Shown: positions 36,120 through 45,517, counted from the first letter of the stretch. The stretch is 64,000 nt of DNA from Sphingomonas carotinifaciens (GCF_009789535.1 NZ_WSUT01000005.1:682001-746000); one strand, 5' to 3'. Notes: generated by a model from the letters alone, not told the origin. Made by a program: numbers and translations.

Positions 36120-36710
36120 TCAGCGCTGTAGCAAAAATACCGCATGTTCCGCGCGCAGGTTCGCCGCCGCCGCGCTGGTCTGGCGACTGCGCGACAGGAA
36201 CCAGCTTCCCTCCACGGTCAGGCCGCGATCGCGCAGAAAGGCGCGAAAGTCGTCGATGGTGACGTGGTGGATGTTGGGGGTGTCGTACCAGCGTTCGGGG
36301 AGAAGGTCGGTGACGGGCATGCGTCCGCCCCACATGAGCGACAGGCGGACGCGCCAATGGGCGAAGTTGGGGAAGCTGACAAAGGCGCGGCGGCCGATGC
36401 GCAGCAGGTGGTCGAGCACGACGTCCGGAGCGCGCGCGGTCTGCAGCGTCTGGCTGAGGATCGCATAGTCGAAGCTGGCGTCGGGGTAGCTGGCGAGATC
36501 GGTGTCGGCATCGCCCTGCACCACCGCCAGCCCGCGGGCGACCGCGGCGGCGACATTGGCGGGATCGATCTCCAGCCCGCGCGCGTCGCATCCCGCCTCG
36601 TCGCGCAGCGCCGCCATCAGCGCGCCGTCGCCGCAGCCGATATCGAGGATGCGGCTGCCGCGGGCGACATGGCGGGCGATGATCGACAGGTCGGGGCGCA
36701 GGTCGTTCAT
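36120..36710 (-). CDS. metW: MetW methionine biosynthesis protein (class I SAM methyltransferase fold)
   Basis: A methyltransferase-fold protein that acts with MetX in homoserine acylation for methionine synthesis in many proteobacteria. The 196 residues begin [20 protein letters not shown], with motif [19 protein letters not shown], and the MetW block [20 protein letters not shown]. The region around [20 protein letters not shown] and [13 protein letters not shown] is diagnostic of MetW. It overlaps the metX stop by four bases (ATGA). Confidence 0.96.
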   Translation of the reverse strand: MNDLRPDLSIIARHVARGSRILDIGCGDGALMAALRDEAGCDARGLEIDPANVAAAVARGLAVVQGDADTDLASYPDASFDYAILSQTLQTARAPDVVLDHLLRIGRRAFVSFPNFAHWRVRLSLMWGGRMPVTDLLPERWYDTPNIHHVTIDDFRAFLRDRGLTVEGSWFLSRSRQTSAAAANLRAEHAVFLLQR

Positions 36711-37825
36711 GGCTCGGCCCTCAGGAAACCGTCGATCACCCGGTTCATCTCGGGGGCCTCCAGCAGAAACGCGTCATGGCCGTAAGGGCTGGACAGTTCC
36801 ACGAAGCTGACCGCGGAGCCGGCGGCGTTCAGCGCCTGGACGATGCCGCGCGAGGCGGCGGTGGGATACAGCCAGTCGGTGTCGAAGCTGACCACGCAGA
36901 AGCGCGCGCGCGTCTGGCGGAAGGCACCGGCGAGCAGGCCGCCATGTTCCTCGGCCAGGTCGAAATAATCGACCGCGCGGGTGATATAGAGATAGGAGTT
37001 GGCGTCGAACCGGTCGACGAAGCTGATCCCCTGGTGACGCAGATAGCTTTCCACCTGGAAATCGGCGTCGAAGCCGAAGCTTTTCGCCTCGCGCGCCTGA
37101 AGCTTGCGGCCGAACTTCTCGGTCAGGCCAGCCTCCGACAGATAGGTGATGTGCGCGGCCATGCGCGCCACCGCGAGACCGGCGGCGGGGGGATCGTCAT
37201 GCCCGTAATAGTCGCCGCCGCGCCAGCGGGGATCGGCCATCACCGCCTGACGCCCGACCTCGTGAAAGGCGATGTTCTGCGCGGTGTGGCGCGCGGTGGT
37301 GGCGATGGCGACGACGGCGCGAACCCGCTCGGGAAAGGTGGCGGCCCAGCTGAGCGCCTGCATGCCGCCCATCGATCCGCCGACCACCGCCTGCAACTGT
37401 CCCACCCCCAGATGATCGAGCAGCAGGGCCTGCGCGCGCACCATGTCGCGAATCGTGATGACGGGAAAACTCATCCCCCAGGGTGCGTTCGTCGCGGGGT
37501 TGATCGTGGCCGGGCCCGACGAGCCCATGCAACTGCCGATGACGTTCGAGCAGATGATGAAATGCCGGGTCGGGTCGATCGGCCTGCCGGGGCCGACGAG
37601 GCGCGTCCACCAGCCGGGCTTGCCGGTGCGCGGATGGACGCTGGCGACATGCTGGTCACCGGTCAGCGCATGGCAGATCAGGATCGCGTTGCTGCCCTGG
37701 GGATCGAGCGTGCCATAGGTTTCATAGGCGATCTCGACCGGCGACAGCAGCGCGCCGCCGTCCAGCCGCAGCGGGCCGGGCAGACGGACATGGCGGAGAA
37801 GGCCGAAGCGCGCGTCATCGGACAT
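36707..37825 (-). CDS. metX: Homoserine O-acyltransferase (MetX)
   Basis: Alpha/beta hydrolase that acylates homoserine (acetyl-CoA in the classic type, succinyl-CoA in some proteobacteria). The 372 residues include [39 protein letters not shown], the nucleophile elbow [14 protein letters not shown], and the acid-base pair at FDTDWLYPT and [11 protein letters not shown]. The acyl donor is unclear from sequence alone. It is the first gene of metX-metW and diverges from hisC, with 61 bases between the starts. Confidence 0.95.
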   Translation of the reverse strand: MSDDARFGLLRHVRLPGPLRLDGGALLSPVEIAYETYGTLDPQGSNAILICHALTGDQHVASVHPRTGKPGWWTRLVGPGRPIDPTRHFIICSNVIGSCMGSSGPATINPATNAPWGMSFPVITIRDMVRAQALLLDHLGVGQLQAVVGGSMGGMQALSWAATFPERVRAVVAIATTARHTAQNIAFHEVGRQAVMADPRWRGGDYYGHDDPPAAGLAVARMAAHITYLSEAGLTEKFGRKLQAREAKSFGFDADFQVESYLRHQGISFVDRFDANSYLYITRAVDYFDLAEEHGGLLAGAFRQTRARFCVVSFDTDWLYPTAASRGIVQALNAAGSAVSFVELSSPYGHDAFLLEAPEMNRVIDGFLRAEP

Positions 37826-37886
37826 GGGACGGCTCGCTAGGCCGCCGGGGCTGGCGACGCAAGGCCCACGCGGCTATGCCGCCGCC

Positions 37887-38981
37887 ATGACCGCACCCGA
37901 TCCCAAGGCCTGGGTAAAGGCCATCGCCCCCTATATCCCCGGCCGCTCCACGACCGATGACGGCCGCCGCGTCCACAAGCTGTCGTCCAACGAGAACCCG
38001 CTGGGCACCAGCCCCGACGCCAAGGCGGCCTTCGCGACCGCAGCCAATACGCTGGAGCGCTATCCCGACGCGACCGCAACCGCGCTGCGCGAGGCGATCG
38101 GCGAGGTGCACGGGCTGGAGCCGGCGCAGATCATCTATGGCACCGGATCGGACGAGATCCTGCATCTGGCGGCCGGCGCCTATGCGGGCGTGGGCGACGA
38201 GATCATCCATGTCCGCTACGGCTTTGCCGTGTACGAGATCGCGACACGGCGCGTCGGCGCGACGCCGGTGGTGGTCCCCGACCGCGACTATGCGACCGAT
38301 GTCGATGCGATCCTGGCCGCGGTGACCGAGCGGACGACGGTGGTGTTCGTCGCCAATCCGAACAATCCCACCGGCACCTTTGTCGGCGCCGACGAGATCG
38401 CGCGGCTGCATGCCGGCCTGCCGTCCCATGTCCTGCTCGTCCTCGACCAGGCCTATGCCGAATATCTGGAGGAGGGCGAGGACGATGGCGGTCTGGCGCT
38501 GGCGCGTACCGCATCCAACGTGCTGGTGACGCGCACCTTTTCCAAGATCCACGGGCTGGCGGCCGAGCGGATCGGCTGGGGCTATGGCGCGCCGGCGATC
38601 ATCGATGCGCTGCACCGCATCCGGGGCCCGTTCAACGTGACGATCGCCGGGCAGGCGGCCGCCGTCGCCGCGATCCGCGACACCGGTTTCGTGAAGGACA
38701 CGCGCGCACACAACACGCGCTGGCTGCGCTGGTTCGAGGAGCAGATCGCCGGGCTGGGCAATGCCGGCCTGCGCGCGGTACCGTCCAAGGGCAATTTCTC
38801 GATGGTGCTGTTCGAGGGCGCATTGACCGCTGAGCGCGCCTATCACGGGCTGATGGATGCGGGCTATATCGTCCGCTGGCTGCCCGGACAGGGGCTGGGG
38901 CATGGCCTGCGCATCACCATCGGGACCGAGGACGAGACGCGCGGCGTCGTCGCGGCCCTGCGCGAACTGGCCGGCGCCTGA
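37887..38981 (+). CDS. hisC: Histidinol-phosphate / aromatic aminotransferase
   Basis: PLP-dependent aminotransferase of fold type I, 364 residues. [13 protein letters not shown] begins the enzyme. The cofactor Lys is in [16 protein letters not shown] (Lys 220), and [12 protein letters not shown] and the C-terminal [18 protein letters not shown] bind substrate. The N-terminus starts at ATG 37887; an upstream ATG at 37824 adds an unlikely leader. It is linked by a one-base overlap (TGATG) to tyrC, so it probably serves aromatic amino acid transamination (HisC2-like) as well as or instead of histidine. Confidence 0.94.
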   Translation: MTAPDPKAWVKAIAPYIPGRSTTDDGRRVHKLSSNENPLGTSPDAKAAFATAANTLERYPDATATALREAIGEVHGLEPAQIIYGTGSDEILHLAAGAYAGVGDEIIHVRYGFAVYEIATRRVGATPVVVPDRDYATDVDAILAAVTERTTVVFVANPNNPTGTFVGADEIARLHAGLPSHVLLVLDQAYAEYLEEGEDDGGLALARTASNVLVTRTFSKIHGLAAERIGWGYGAPAIIDALHRIRGPFNVTIAGQAAAVAAIRDTGFVKDTRAHNTRWLRWFEEQIAGLGNAGLRAVPSKGNFSMVLFEGALTAERAYHGLMDAGYIVRWLPGQGLGHGLRITIGTEDETRGVVAALRELAGA

Positions 38982-39892
38982 TGCTGCCTTTCGCGCGCGT
39001 GACGATCATCGGGCTGGGCCTGATCGGCTCGTCGATCGCGCGCGGGGTGAAGAAGGCGATGCCGGGCGCGGTCGTCACCGCCTATGATGCCGACCCGAGC
39101 GTGCGCGATACGGTGCATGCGCTGGGCATCGCGGACGATGTCGCCGATTCGGCGGGTGCGGCGGTGGTCGATGCCGATCTGGTCATCCTGTGCGTGCCGG
39201 TCGGGGCGATGGCGGCGGTGGCGGTGGAGATCGCCGAGGATTTGCCCGCCGACGCGGTGGTGAGCGATGTCGGCAGCTCCAAGGCCAGCGTCTTCGCCGC
39301 GCTGCGTGGTGCGCTGCCGGGTGCGACGATCGTGCCGGGGCATCCGGTGGCGGGCACCGAGCATAGCGGGCCGGAATCGGGTTTCGCGACGCTGTTCCAG
39401 GGGCGCTGGTGCATCCTCACGCCCGAGGACGGGGCAGAAAGCGCGCCCGTCATCCGCCTGCGCGCCTTTTGGGAGGCGCTGGGCGCGCAGGTCGAGCTGA
39501 TGAGCCCCAAGCATCACGACCTGGTGCTGGCGGTGACCAGCCATGTGCCGCACCTGATCGCCTATTCGATCGTCGGCACCGCCTCCGACCTGGAAGAGGT
39601 GACGCGCGGCGAGGTGATCAAATATTCGGCGGGCGGTTTCCGCGACTTTACCCGCATCGCCGCGTCCGACCCGACGATGTGGCGCGACGTGTTTCTGAAC
39701 AACCGGGAGGCGGTGCTGGAGATCCTGCAGCGGCTGACCGAGGATGTGACGATGCTGCAACGCGCGATCCGCTGGGGGGACGGGGATACGCTGTTCGATC
39801 TGTTCACGCGCACCCGCGCGATTCGCCGCGGGGTGATCGATCAGGGGCAGGACGATGCGCGCCCTGATTTCGGCCGGGCGCACGGGGAGTAG
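38981..39892 (+). CDS. tyrC: Prephenate / cyclohexadienyl dehydrogenase
   Basis: NAD(P)-dependent oxidative decarboxylation of prephenate or arogenate toward tyrosine. The 303 residues have the Rossmann GLGLIGSSIARG, acidic-strand YDADPS, VSDVGSSKASVF, GHPVAGTEHSGPESG and PKHHDLVLAVTSHVPHLIAY, all family hallmarks (including catalytic His/Ser). Sphingomonad enzymes of this group have been studied as cyclohexadienyl dehydrogenases, accepting both substrates. It is coupled to hisC by overlap. Whether tyrosine feedback acts here cannot be told; there is no ACT domain. Confidence 0.95.
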   Translation: MLPFARVTIIGLGLIGSSIARGVKKAMPGAVVTAYDADPSVRDTVHALGIADDVADSAGAAVVDADLVILCVPVGAMAAVAVEIAEDLPADAVVSDVGSSKASVFAALRGALPGATIVPGHPVAGTEHSGPESGFATLFQGRWCILTPEDGAESAPVIRLRAFWEALGAQVELMSPKHHDLVLAVTSHVPHLIAYSIVGTASDLEEVTRGEVIKYSAGGFRDFTRIAASDPTMWRDVFLNNREAVLEILQRLTEDVTMLQRAIRWGDGDTLFDLFTRTRAIRRGVIDQGQDDARPDFGRAHGE

Positions 39893-40054
39893 GGTCGGGG
39901 CTGGTTGAAATGCGTTGAGGCAAATGATCAGCCCTGTCGGCGATTGAGGCACCGCCACAAAAGCTGCTTACCCTGCCCCTGATGCCCGTCATTGGCGGGT
40001 TGCGGACCAGCGGCTTCGCGGCGAAACAATGCGAAACTCTTATCGAGACATAAG

Positions 40055-40504
40055 ATGCATGACGTTCGCCTAGCTGTACGATCAGACCTTAAGGCCCTTC
40101 TGACGCTCTTCGATGCCTCAGAGGTTAGCCAATTCGCGCAGCCACTCGAAGAAGCAGCTCGCATTTGGGATGAAACGTTGGCAAGCGAGAACGTCTTTAT
40201 CTTTGTCGCATCTATAGGTGAGGCAATCGCGGCAACCTGCATGCTGATTACTGCTCCAAATCTTCTAAGACTTGGACGTTCGCATGCATTTTTAGAGAAT
40301 GTAATGACGCATCCGACCTACCAAGGTCAGGGCTTCGGGAAAGCCGTTGTTTCCAAGGCGCTGAAACATGCTTGGTCTTCAGGCTGCCATCATGTGCTGA
40401 TGCAAAGTGGCCGCGCTGATCCCAGAGTGCATGCGTTCTACCAGCAGCTTGGGTTCCAGGGCGGCTTGCGCGTAGGTTATGTGGCCATGCAGCAGCCGGA
40501 ATGA
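40055..40504 (+). CDS. GNAT family acetyltransferase, probably horizontally acquired
   Basis: A 149-residue acetyltransferase with motif A VMTHPTYQGQGFGKAVVSKA and the motif B region HHVLMQSGRADPRVHAFYQQ. Its base composition (about 50% GC, down to about 42% in places) and codon use differ clearly from neighbours near two-thirds GC, which points to recent transfer. ATG 40055 is preferred; TTG 39992 is an alternative. It sits in a low-GC islet between tyrC and the plsC operon. The substrate is unknown. Confidence 0.88.
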   Translation: MHDVRLAVRSDLKALLTLFDASEVSQFAQPLEEAARIWDETLASENVFIFVASIGEAIAATCMLITAPNLLRLGRSHAFLENVMTHPTYQGQGFGKAVVSKALKHAWSSGCHHVLMQSGRADPRVHAFYQQLGFQGGLRVGYVAMQQPE

Positions 40505-40612
40505 TGGTATCGTACAAGGTTCGGATCGGAGCCGTCGGAACGACCGTAATTGAGGCGGTTTCCGGCGGTACGCTAACGCATCATTGGCTGAAGAGCATTT
40601 CCAGACGGACGC
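40505..40612. other. Gap after the low-GC acetyltransferase gene
   Basis: About 108 bases of lower GC than the surroundings that continue the transferred-looking islet. No transposase fragment, tRNA end or repeat was seen at either edge. Confidence 0.5.
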
Positions 40613-41293
40613 TTAATCCAGCACGTTGATCGCGGCGTGCACGCGGGCCTCGATCTCGGCGCGGTCGAGGCCGGGGGGGATGACCTCGCCGAAGCGCAGC
40701 GTGATGACGCCGGGGCGCTTCAAACCCTTGCGCGGCCACACCACGCCGCTGTCGGTGGCGACGGGGACGACGGGCAGCTTCAGCATGCGGTACAGGCCGG
40801 CAAAGCCGGGTTTCAGCGGCGGCTGTTCGCCCGGCGCAACGCGTGTGCCCTCCGGAAAGATCAGGATGGCGCGGCCCACCGCCACGGCGGCGGCGGCATC
40901 GCGCATCATGCCGCGAAGGGCACGAGCCGACGCGTCGCGATCGACCACGATCGCGCCGTAGCGTCGTGCCGCCCAGCCCCAGATGGGCAGGTCGGCCAGT
41001 TCCTGCTTCAGCACGATCGCGGGGCCATCGAGCAGCGCCTGCAGCGCCAGCGTCTCGAACATCGCCTGGTGCTTGGCGGGATAGAGGGCGGGGCCGGCGG
41101 GGCGCGTGCCCTCCACCCGGATGGTGATGCCGAGCAGCACGCGCGTCGCCCAGTTGTGGAACCGGGTCCAGCGCGTCGCGTGGTCGATCATCGCGGATTG
41201 CCCGATAAAGGCGGCGACGGGGGCGGAGGCCGCAAAGAACAGCGACACTGGATAGAAGATGCAGGCGAACACCAGATTGCGCAGCGCGATCAC
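40613..41293 (-). CDS. plsC: 1-acyl-sn-glycerol-3-phosphate acyltransferase
   Basis: Membrane-bound acyltransferase forming phosphatidic acid. The 226 residues have an N-terminal hydrophobic segment, motif I as AKHQAMFETLAL (His-x4-Glu rather than the usual His-x4-Asp), AIVVDRDASA and motif III LIFPEGTRVAPGE. GTG at 41293 gives a GTGA overlap with the ydcF stop, the pattern used throughout this operon; ATG 41311 is the alternative. It is the last gene of ftsE-ftsX-ydcF-plsC. Confidence 0.92.
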   Translation of the reverse strand: MIALRNLVFACIFYPVSLFFAASAPVAAFIGQSAMIDHATRWTRFHNWATRVLLGITIRVEGTRPAGPALYPAKHQAMFETLALQALLDGPAIVLKQELADLPIWGWAARRYGAIVVDRDASARALRGMMRDAAAAVAVGRAILIFPEGTRVAPGEQPPLKPGFAGLYRMLKLPVVPVATDSGVVWPRKGLKRPGVITLRFGEVIPPGLDRAEIEARVHAAINVLD

Positions 41294-41829
41294 GACCCGA
41301 ACCCCACCCATAATGCGATCCGGCGCAGGATCAGCTTGTTATATTCGTTGACCAAGGTCGCCAGCCGCGGATCGCTGGTCGGCACGCCGTCGCCCAGCAC
41401 CACGACACCGGGGCCGAGAGCTGCGATCAGCTCCATCTTCGCACGCGGCAGGTGCCAGTCGGCGGTGACGAGCCGGATACTGGCATAATGATGCGAGCGC
41501 ACCCAGCGCACGGTTTCCTCCGCATTCGAGCGGGTATCGACCGCATCGGTGCCGAGATCGATGCAGCAGGTGAACAGTGCGCGCGGCGTCTTGTAGGTGC
41601 GGGCCAGATCGATCGGGCGGACGCCGGGGGCGACGCCCGTCACCAGCATCCGCCGCGCCTGACCCTCGCGCAGCAGCGCGATGCCGCGATCGATGCGGCC
41701 GGGGCCGCCGGTCGGCACGACGATCGCGTCGGTGGTGTTGCCCTCCAGCGGGGGGGGCAGCATCAGCATGAACGCGGCGAACCCCAGGCACCAGCCGATG
41801 CCGATCAGCCCGAGGAACCGGGCGATCAC
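41290..41829 (-). CDS. YdcF family protein (DUF218)
   Basis: A membrane-anchored DUF218/YdcF protein; relatives include the vancomycin-resistance associated SanA and ElyC, linked to envelope precursor metabolism. The 179 residues have an N-terminal membrane segment (FLGLIGIGWCLGFAAFMLML), the DUF218 start DAIVVPTGGPGRIDRGIALL, MLVTGV and RSNAEETVRWVRSHHYASIR. RLVTADWHLPRAKMEL is the characteristic strand. GTG 41829 overlaps the ftsX stop (GTGA). Its place with ftsEX supports a cell-envelope role, but no reaction is known. Confidence 0.9.
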   Translation of the reverse strand: MIARFLGLIGIGWCLGFAAFMLMLPPPLEGNTTDAIVVPTGGPGRIDRGIALLREGQARRMLVTGVAPGVRPIDLARTYKTPRALFTCCIDLGTDAVDTRSNAEETVRWVRSHHYASIRLVTADWHLPRAKMELIAALGPGVVVLGDGVPTSDPRLATLVNEYNKLILRRIALWVGFGS

Positions 41830-42710
41830 AGCGTGCGCCGCAACTGGGCGAGCACCGCGACCCGCGCGGCGAACGTGGCAAGCGCCACGAAGCCGAAGGG
41901 CAGCAGCGCCAGCACCAGCCATTGCGTAGGCCCAAGCGTCACCGAGCCGAGCAGTTCGGAGCCGAGCGCCGCCATCTGCCCGCCGATCAGCAGGATGACG
42001 GCAAGGGCGCCCAGCCCGCCCGCCGCGCTGCCGATCCCGGCATCGATCGCGATCCGGCGCTGAAACAGCCGGGCGATCTGCACGTCGGTCGATCCCAATA
42101 TGTGCATGACGCCGATGGTGGTGCGATGCGCCTCCAGCCCGGCGCGCGCGGCCAGCATCACCACCGCGCCCGTCGCCGCCATCATCAGCAGGACGACCAG
42201 CCCGGCCAGCCATGTCATCGACGACAGGAAACCGCTGACCGGCGTCATCCAGGTGGCATGTTCCTCAACCTGAACGGTGGCGGGGGACACGGCGCGCACG
42301 ACAGTGGCGACGCGGGCGACCGTGGCGGGATCGGTATCGACCAGATCGACATCGATCAGGGCGGGTACGGGCAGGCCGGCATCGGCGGCGTCGGCACCCA
42401 GCCATGGTTTCAGCATGGCGGCGAGTTCCGCCTGCGGCACGCGCACGGTGCGCACCACCTCCTCGCGGTCGCCGAGCGCGGCGAGTACGCGGCGGGTGGT
42501 CGCCTCGCGCCGGGTCGGCTCGCCCTCCACCACCTGCACGGTCAGCCGGCCGGCCAGCTGGCGGTCGAGCGCGCGCGCGGCGCGGGCGGTGCCCAGGCCA
42601 CCGGCGGCGGCGAGCAGCGTCAGGAACAGCATGATCGCCATCACCCAGGTCATCGCCCGGATGCCGGGTGCCTCGTCCAGCACCCGCCGTTCGGTGCCCG
42701 CCCCGCTCAT
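41826..42710 (-). CDS. ftsX: Cell division protein FtsX
   Basis: Integral membrane partner of FtsE, relaying ATP hydrolysis to periplasmic peptidoglycan hydrolases. The 294 residues show the FtsX pattern: a cytoplasmic N-terminus, TM1 (MTWVMAIMLFLTLLAAAGGL), a periplasmic loop of about 110 residues, and three C-terminal membrane segments around LVVLLMMAATGAVVML and GVMHILGSTDVQIARLF. The ATG at 42710 overlaps the ftsE stop by four bases. No separate regulator or hydrolase is encoded here. Confidence 0.93.
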   Translation of the reverse strand: MSGAGTERRVLDEAPGIRAMTWVMAIMLFLTLLAAAGGLGTARAARALDRQLAGRLTVQVVEGEPTRREATTRRVLAALGDREEVVRTVRVPQAELAAMLKPWLGADAADAGLPVPALIDVDLVDTDPATVARVATVVRAVSPATVQVEEHATWMTPVSGFLSSMTWLAGLVVLLMMAATGAVVMLAARAGLEAHRTTIGVMHILGSTDVQIARLFQRRIAIDAGIGSAAGGLGALAVILLIGGQMAALGSELLGSVTLGPTQWLVLALLPFGFVALATFAARVAVLAQLRRTL

Positions 42711-43426
42711 CCGCCGTCCTCCCCCTCGATGCGTACGGGGGGATGGCGCAGCGCGCCGGTGGGATCGAGCAGCCGGCCGCCCTCCAGCCGCATCATCTGG
42801 GCCGAGGGCAGGCGGTTCATCAGGTGCAGGTCGTGGGTGGCGACGACGACGGTGGTGCCCAGCTTGTGCAGCGAATCGAACAGGTGGAGCAGGCGCTCCG
42901 CCATCGCCGGGTCGACGTTGCCGGTCGGCTCGTCGGCCACCAGTATCTCGGGACGGGCGATCACCGCGCGGGCGATGGCGACGCGTTGCTGCTCGCCGCC
43001 CGACAGCGTGGCGGGGCGGGACTGGGCGCGTTCGGACAGGCCGATCCACGCCAGCATCTCGCGCACCGGCTGGGCGATGCTCGCCTCCGACATGCCCGCG
43101 ACGCGTAAAGGAAGCGCGATGTTGTCGGCGGCGCTGAGGTGCGGGACCAGCCGGAAGTCCTGGAACACCACGCCGATGCGGCGGCGGAAACCGGGCAGGC
43201 GCTCGCGCGGCATGATGACCGCATCCTCGCCGAACAGGCGGATGATGCCGCGGCTGGGGCGCTGGGCGAGGTAGAGGAGGCGCAGCAGCGAGGTCTTGCC
43301 GGCGCCGCTGGCCCCGGTCAGGAAATAGAAGCTGCCGGCGCGCAGCGTGAAGCTGAGATCGGCCAGCGTTTCCTCGCCCGCGCCGTAGCGCAGTCCGACA
43401 TTCTCGAACTGGACGATGTTCGCCAT
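42707..43426 (-). CDS. ftsE: Cell division ATP-binding protein FtsE
   Basis: ABC-type ATPase of the FtsEX divisome complex, 239 residues. Walker A TGASGAGKTSLLRLLY, Q-loop VVFQDFRLVP, the signature TLSGGEQQRVAIARA, Walker B EILVADEPTGNVD and the switch His in VVVATHDLHL are all intact. ATG 43426 (MANIVQFENVGLRY) is chosen over an upstream ATG, which would add an unlikely leader. It begins an operon ftsE-ftsX-ydcF-plsC with four-base overlaps. Confidence 0.96.
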   Translation of the reverse strand: MANIVQFENVGLRYGAGEETLADLSFTLRAGSFYFLTGASGAGKTSLLRLLYLAQRPSRGIIRLFGEDAVIMPRERLPGFRRRIGVVFQDFRLVPHLSAADNIALPLRVAGMSEASIAQPVREMLAWIGLSERAQSRPATLSGGEQQRVAIARAVIARPEILVADEPTGNVDPAMAERLLHLFDSLHKLGTTVVVATHDLHLMNRLPSAQMMRLEGGRLLDPTGALRHPPVRIEGEDGG

Positions 43427-43587
43427 GGCGCTCAAAGGGTCGCGATCGCTCGTGTCATGCCGTCGATCCGGCCTTGGCATGAGCGGGCCGACGCTTCAAG
43501 CTTGCCACATGACCGAGCGGCGTGCTTACTGAGGATCGGTTCAAAGGCCCGAGGTTATCCGGGCCCCTTCGTGAAGCGCCAACCCGC

Positions 43588-44337
43588 ATGATCCTGGAAT
43601 GCCCCGAGTGCCGCACCCGCTATCTGGTGCCCGACAGCGCGATTGGGCATGACGGGCGCACGGTGCGCTGCGCCAATTGCCGGCACAGCTGGTTCCAGTC
43701 GCCGCCGGAATTGCCGCTCGAACCGCTGCCGGAGCCGGTGGTGTCGCTGGACAAGCCGGTGGACCGGGACCCGAGCGAATCGGATGGCGCGGGTGCCGCG
43801 GCGATGCCGCCCCTGCCCAGCTTCGTGTCCGCAGCCCCGCCGCCGCCGCCGCCGCCGGTGGTGGAAGCGCCCGCCACCGAGACCTTTGACGCCTTTGCGC
43901 ACCAGCCGCCGTTCCGCCAGCGCCGCAACAATGCGCGCCGCTGGACGATCGGTGCAGTGGCGGCCGGGCTGTTGATGCTGGTGGGGGTGATCGCAATCCT
44001 GTGGCTGGGTGCGCCGGGGATCGGCGCCAGCCTGGGACTGGGCACGACCGAATCGCCGCTGCGGCTGCGCGACAATCCGATCGAGCGGCGCGAACTGGCC
44101 AATGGATCGGAGCTGTTCGCGGTCAGCGGCCAGATCACCAACCCGTCGAGCGACCGGCAGCGCGTGCCCGATATCCGGGCCGAGCTGAAGGATGCGCAGG
44201 GGCGGGTGGTGTTCAACTGGACGATCACCCCGCAGCAGCGCACGCTGGGGCCTGGCGCGGCGATCGACTTCAACTCGGCCAAGCTGGACGTGCCGCCCAA
44301 TTCCAAGCGGCTGGAACTCAGCTTCGCCGGGGAATGA
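43588..44337 (+). CDS. MJ0042-type zinc-ribbon membrane protein
   Basis: A 249-residue protein. The N-terminal zinc ribbon has two CxxC pairs: ILECPECRTRY and VRCANCRHSW (MJ0042 type). A Pro-rich linker follows (residues about 50-120), then one membrane segment (IGAVAAGLLMLVGVIAILWL) and a C-terminal beta-rich domain resembling DUF3426/FxLYD (ITNPSSDRQRVPDIRAELKD, RTLGPGAAIDFNSAKLDV). It is well known as a conserved alphaproteobacterial protein, sometimes called a thioredoxin-like or zinc-ribbon regulator. The function is not established. It diverges from ftsE. Confidence 0.85.
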   Translation: MILECPECRTRYLVPDSAIGHDGRTVRCANCRHSWFQSPPELPLEPLPEPVVSLDKPVDRDPSESDGAGAAAMPPLPSFVSAAPPPPPPPVVEAPATETFDAFAHQPPFRQRRNNARRWTIGAVAAGLLMLVGVIAILWLGAPGIGASLGLGTTESPLRLRDNPIERRELANGSELFAVSGQITNPSSDRQRVPDIRAELKDAQGRVVFNWTITPQQRTLGPGAAIDFNSAKLDVPPNSKRLELSFAGE

Positions 44338-44429
44338 ACAGTTTGCACGCGAAGCGTGTTGCAGGACGCAAAAGCCTCTGCTAGGGGCACCGGCCTACCA
44401 GCCACCGGCCAGCCCGGTGGATCAAGTGT

Positions 44430-44516
44430 GCGGTCGTGGCGGAATTGGTAGACGCGCAACGTTGAGGTCGTTGTGGCCGAAAGGCCGTGGAAGTTCGAGT
44501 CTTCTCGACCGCACCA
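44430..44516 (+). tRNA. tRNA-Leu (GAG)
   Basis: Acceptor arms GCGGTCG (44430-44436) and CGACCGC pair perfectly, and CCA is encoded at 44514-44516. The D-arm region has TGGCGGAATTGGTAGACGC. The anticodon stem is CAACG/CGTTG (44457-44461, 44469-44473) with loop TTGAGGT, giving anticodon GAG at 44464-44466. A long variable arm (TGGCCGAAAGGCCG) marks class II leucine tRNA, and the T-arm carries GTTCGAGTC. The GAG species decodes CUC/CUU leucine codons. Confidence 0.96.
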
Positions 44517-44573
44517 TCTTTCCATCCAGATGATGAACCGGCCTGCAGGGGATGCAGGCCAGTGTCGGCGGCA

Positions 44574-45038
44574 TCATTGCCGCCGCGCGACATCCTCCAG
44601 ATAGCGCGTCATCGCGGCGTGGCCGGTTTCGTTCAACGACACCTCGATACGGCGGCGGTCGGCGGGATCGATCACGCGGGTGATGAGGCCCAGCTTGTCG
44701 AGATGCTCGATCCAGCGCTGCGAGGTGGTGACGGGGGCGTCGGCAGTGGATACCAGCGACTTGATGTTCAGGGTCTGGCGTCGGCGATAGGCGACGAAGA
44801 GCGACAGCAGCATGTCCCAGGCCGGTTCGTGGAACAGTTCGTCCGGCAGGAAATTGCGTCGCCGCTTGCGCTGGTCGATCAACCGGCCGGCGATACGGAT
44901 CAGCGTTTCCTCATCCGGCCCGTCCGTCTCGCGCGAGGCCGCCACCAGCGAGTCGGTTCGACGCCCGAATTCCTCGACAATGCCGGACAAGCGCGTCGCC
45001 AGTTCGTTGACCAGCCCGATAGCCGCTTCGTTGCTCAC
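44574..45038 (-). CDS. MarR-like winged-helix transcriptional regulator
   Basis: A 154-residue protein with a winged-helix segment in the second half: LPDELFHEPAWDMLLSLFVA, KSLVSTADAPVTTSQRWIEH (recognition helix) and LDKLGLITRVIDPADRRRIE (wing, typical of MarR), then the C-terminal helix. A longer N-terminal helical part (residues 1-75) is unusual. GTG 45038 is chosen because GGGAGG lies eight bases upstream; GTGs at 45047 and 45065 also occur. It diverges from the small gene and polyketide synthase operon and could regulate it; that link is inference. Confidence 0.83.
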   Translation of the reverse strand: MSNEAAIGLVNELATRLSGIVEEFGRRTDSLVAASRETDGPDEETLIRIAGRLIDQRKRRRNFLPDELFHEPAWDMLLSLFVAYRRRQTLNIKSLVSTADAPVTTSQRWIEHLDKLGLITRVIDPADRRRIEVSLNETGHAAMTRYLEDVARRQ

Positions 45039-45065
45039 CCCTGACACCTCCCAGCATGCTCCCAC

Positions 45066-45267
45066 ATGCCCGCCGAAATGGCGGTAGTTTTGTTATTGAT
45101 CTCATTACGTTATCTACAATGGCATGATGTCCCAAACAATCTTTTGGTTCCCTCGTCCACATGGATGATCGCGCCGGCCGGGACGGGGCCTGCGTAACAT
45201 ATATGAGCGCATGGACATTGGCGCTGCATTATGTTTGATCAAGGTTAACTTGGGGAAGGGCGACGTC
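45066..45267. promoter_or_regulatory. AT-richer divergent regulatory gap
   Basis: About 200 bases between the MarR-like gene and the small gene, with less GC than the surroundings. The run TTTTGTTATTGATCTCATTA lies near 45090, and CATTATGTTTGATCAAGGTT near 45226 contains a TTGATCAA palindrome (45234-45241). It probably carries promoters for both directions. No clear operator consensus can be assigned. Confidence 0.45.
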
Positions 45268-45462
45268 ATGGATGCTCAGCGCGTATATGCGCTCCTGCAA
45301 CAGGCCTGCATGCTGTTGGAGGATGCCGGGGATTTCCACATCGCCGCGCATGTCGGGCAGGCGATGGCGCTGGTCGAGGGGCGCTATGCGGTGGGGGGCG
45401 ACCATCTGGCGGAACGTGACGGAACGTGCGGCCGGCCCGACCCTGTGGAACATCTGAACTGA
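45268..45462 (+). CDS. Small conserved-looking protein of unknown function
   Basis: A 64-residue product, MDAQRVYALLQQACMLLEDA then FHIAAHVGQAMALVEGRY, amphipathic and mainly helical, with a polar tail (DPVEHLN). I do not recognise a family. GGGGAAGGG lies eight bases before the ATG, which supports real translation; an in-frame ATG at 45211 is less likely. It precedes the polyketide synthase gene by 55 bases on the same strand and may share its promoter. Confidence 0.6.
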   Translation: MDAQRVYALLQQACMLLEDAGDFHIAAHVGQAMALVEGRYAVGGDHLAERDGTCGRPDPVEHLN

Positions 45463-45517
45463 AGGCACTTGGCAAGCGGTCGTGCGTTGGAGAAGTATCT
45501 CTGGCGCAAGGATTTCC

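Noticed and set aside
39893..40612. Insertion sequence or integron cassette around the low-GC acetyltransferase
   Set aside because: No terminal inverted repeats, attC-like site, transposase or integrase found.
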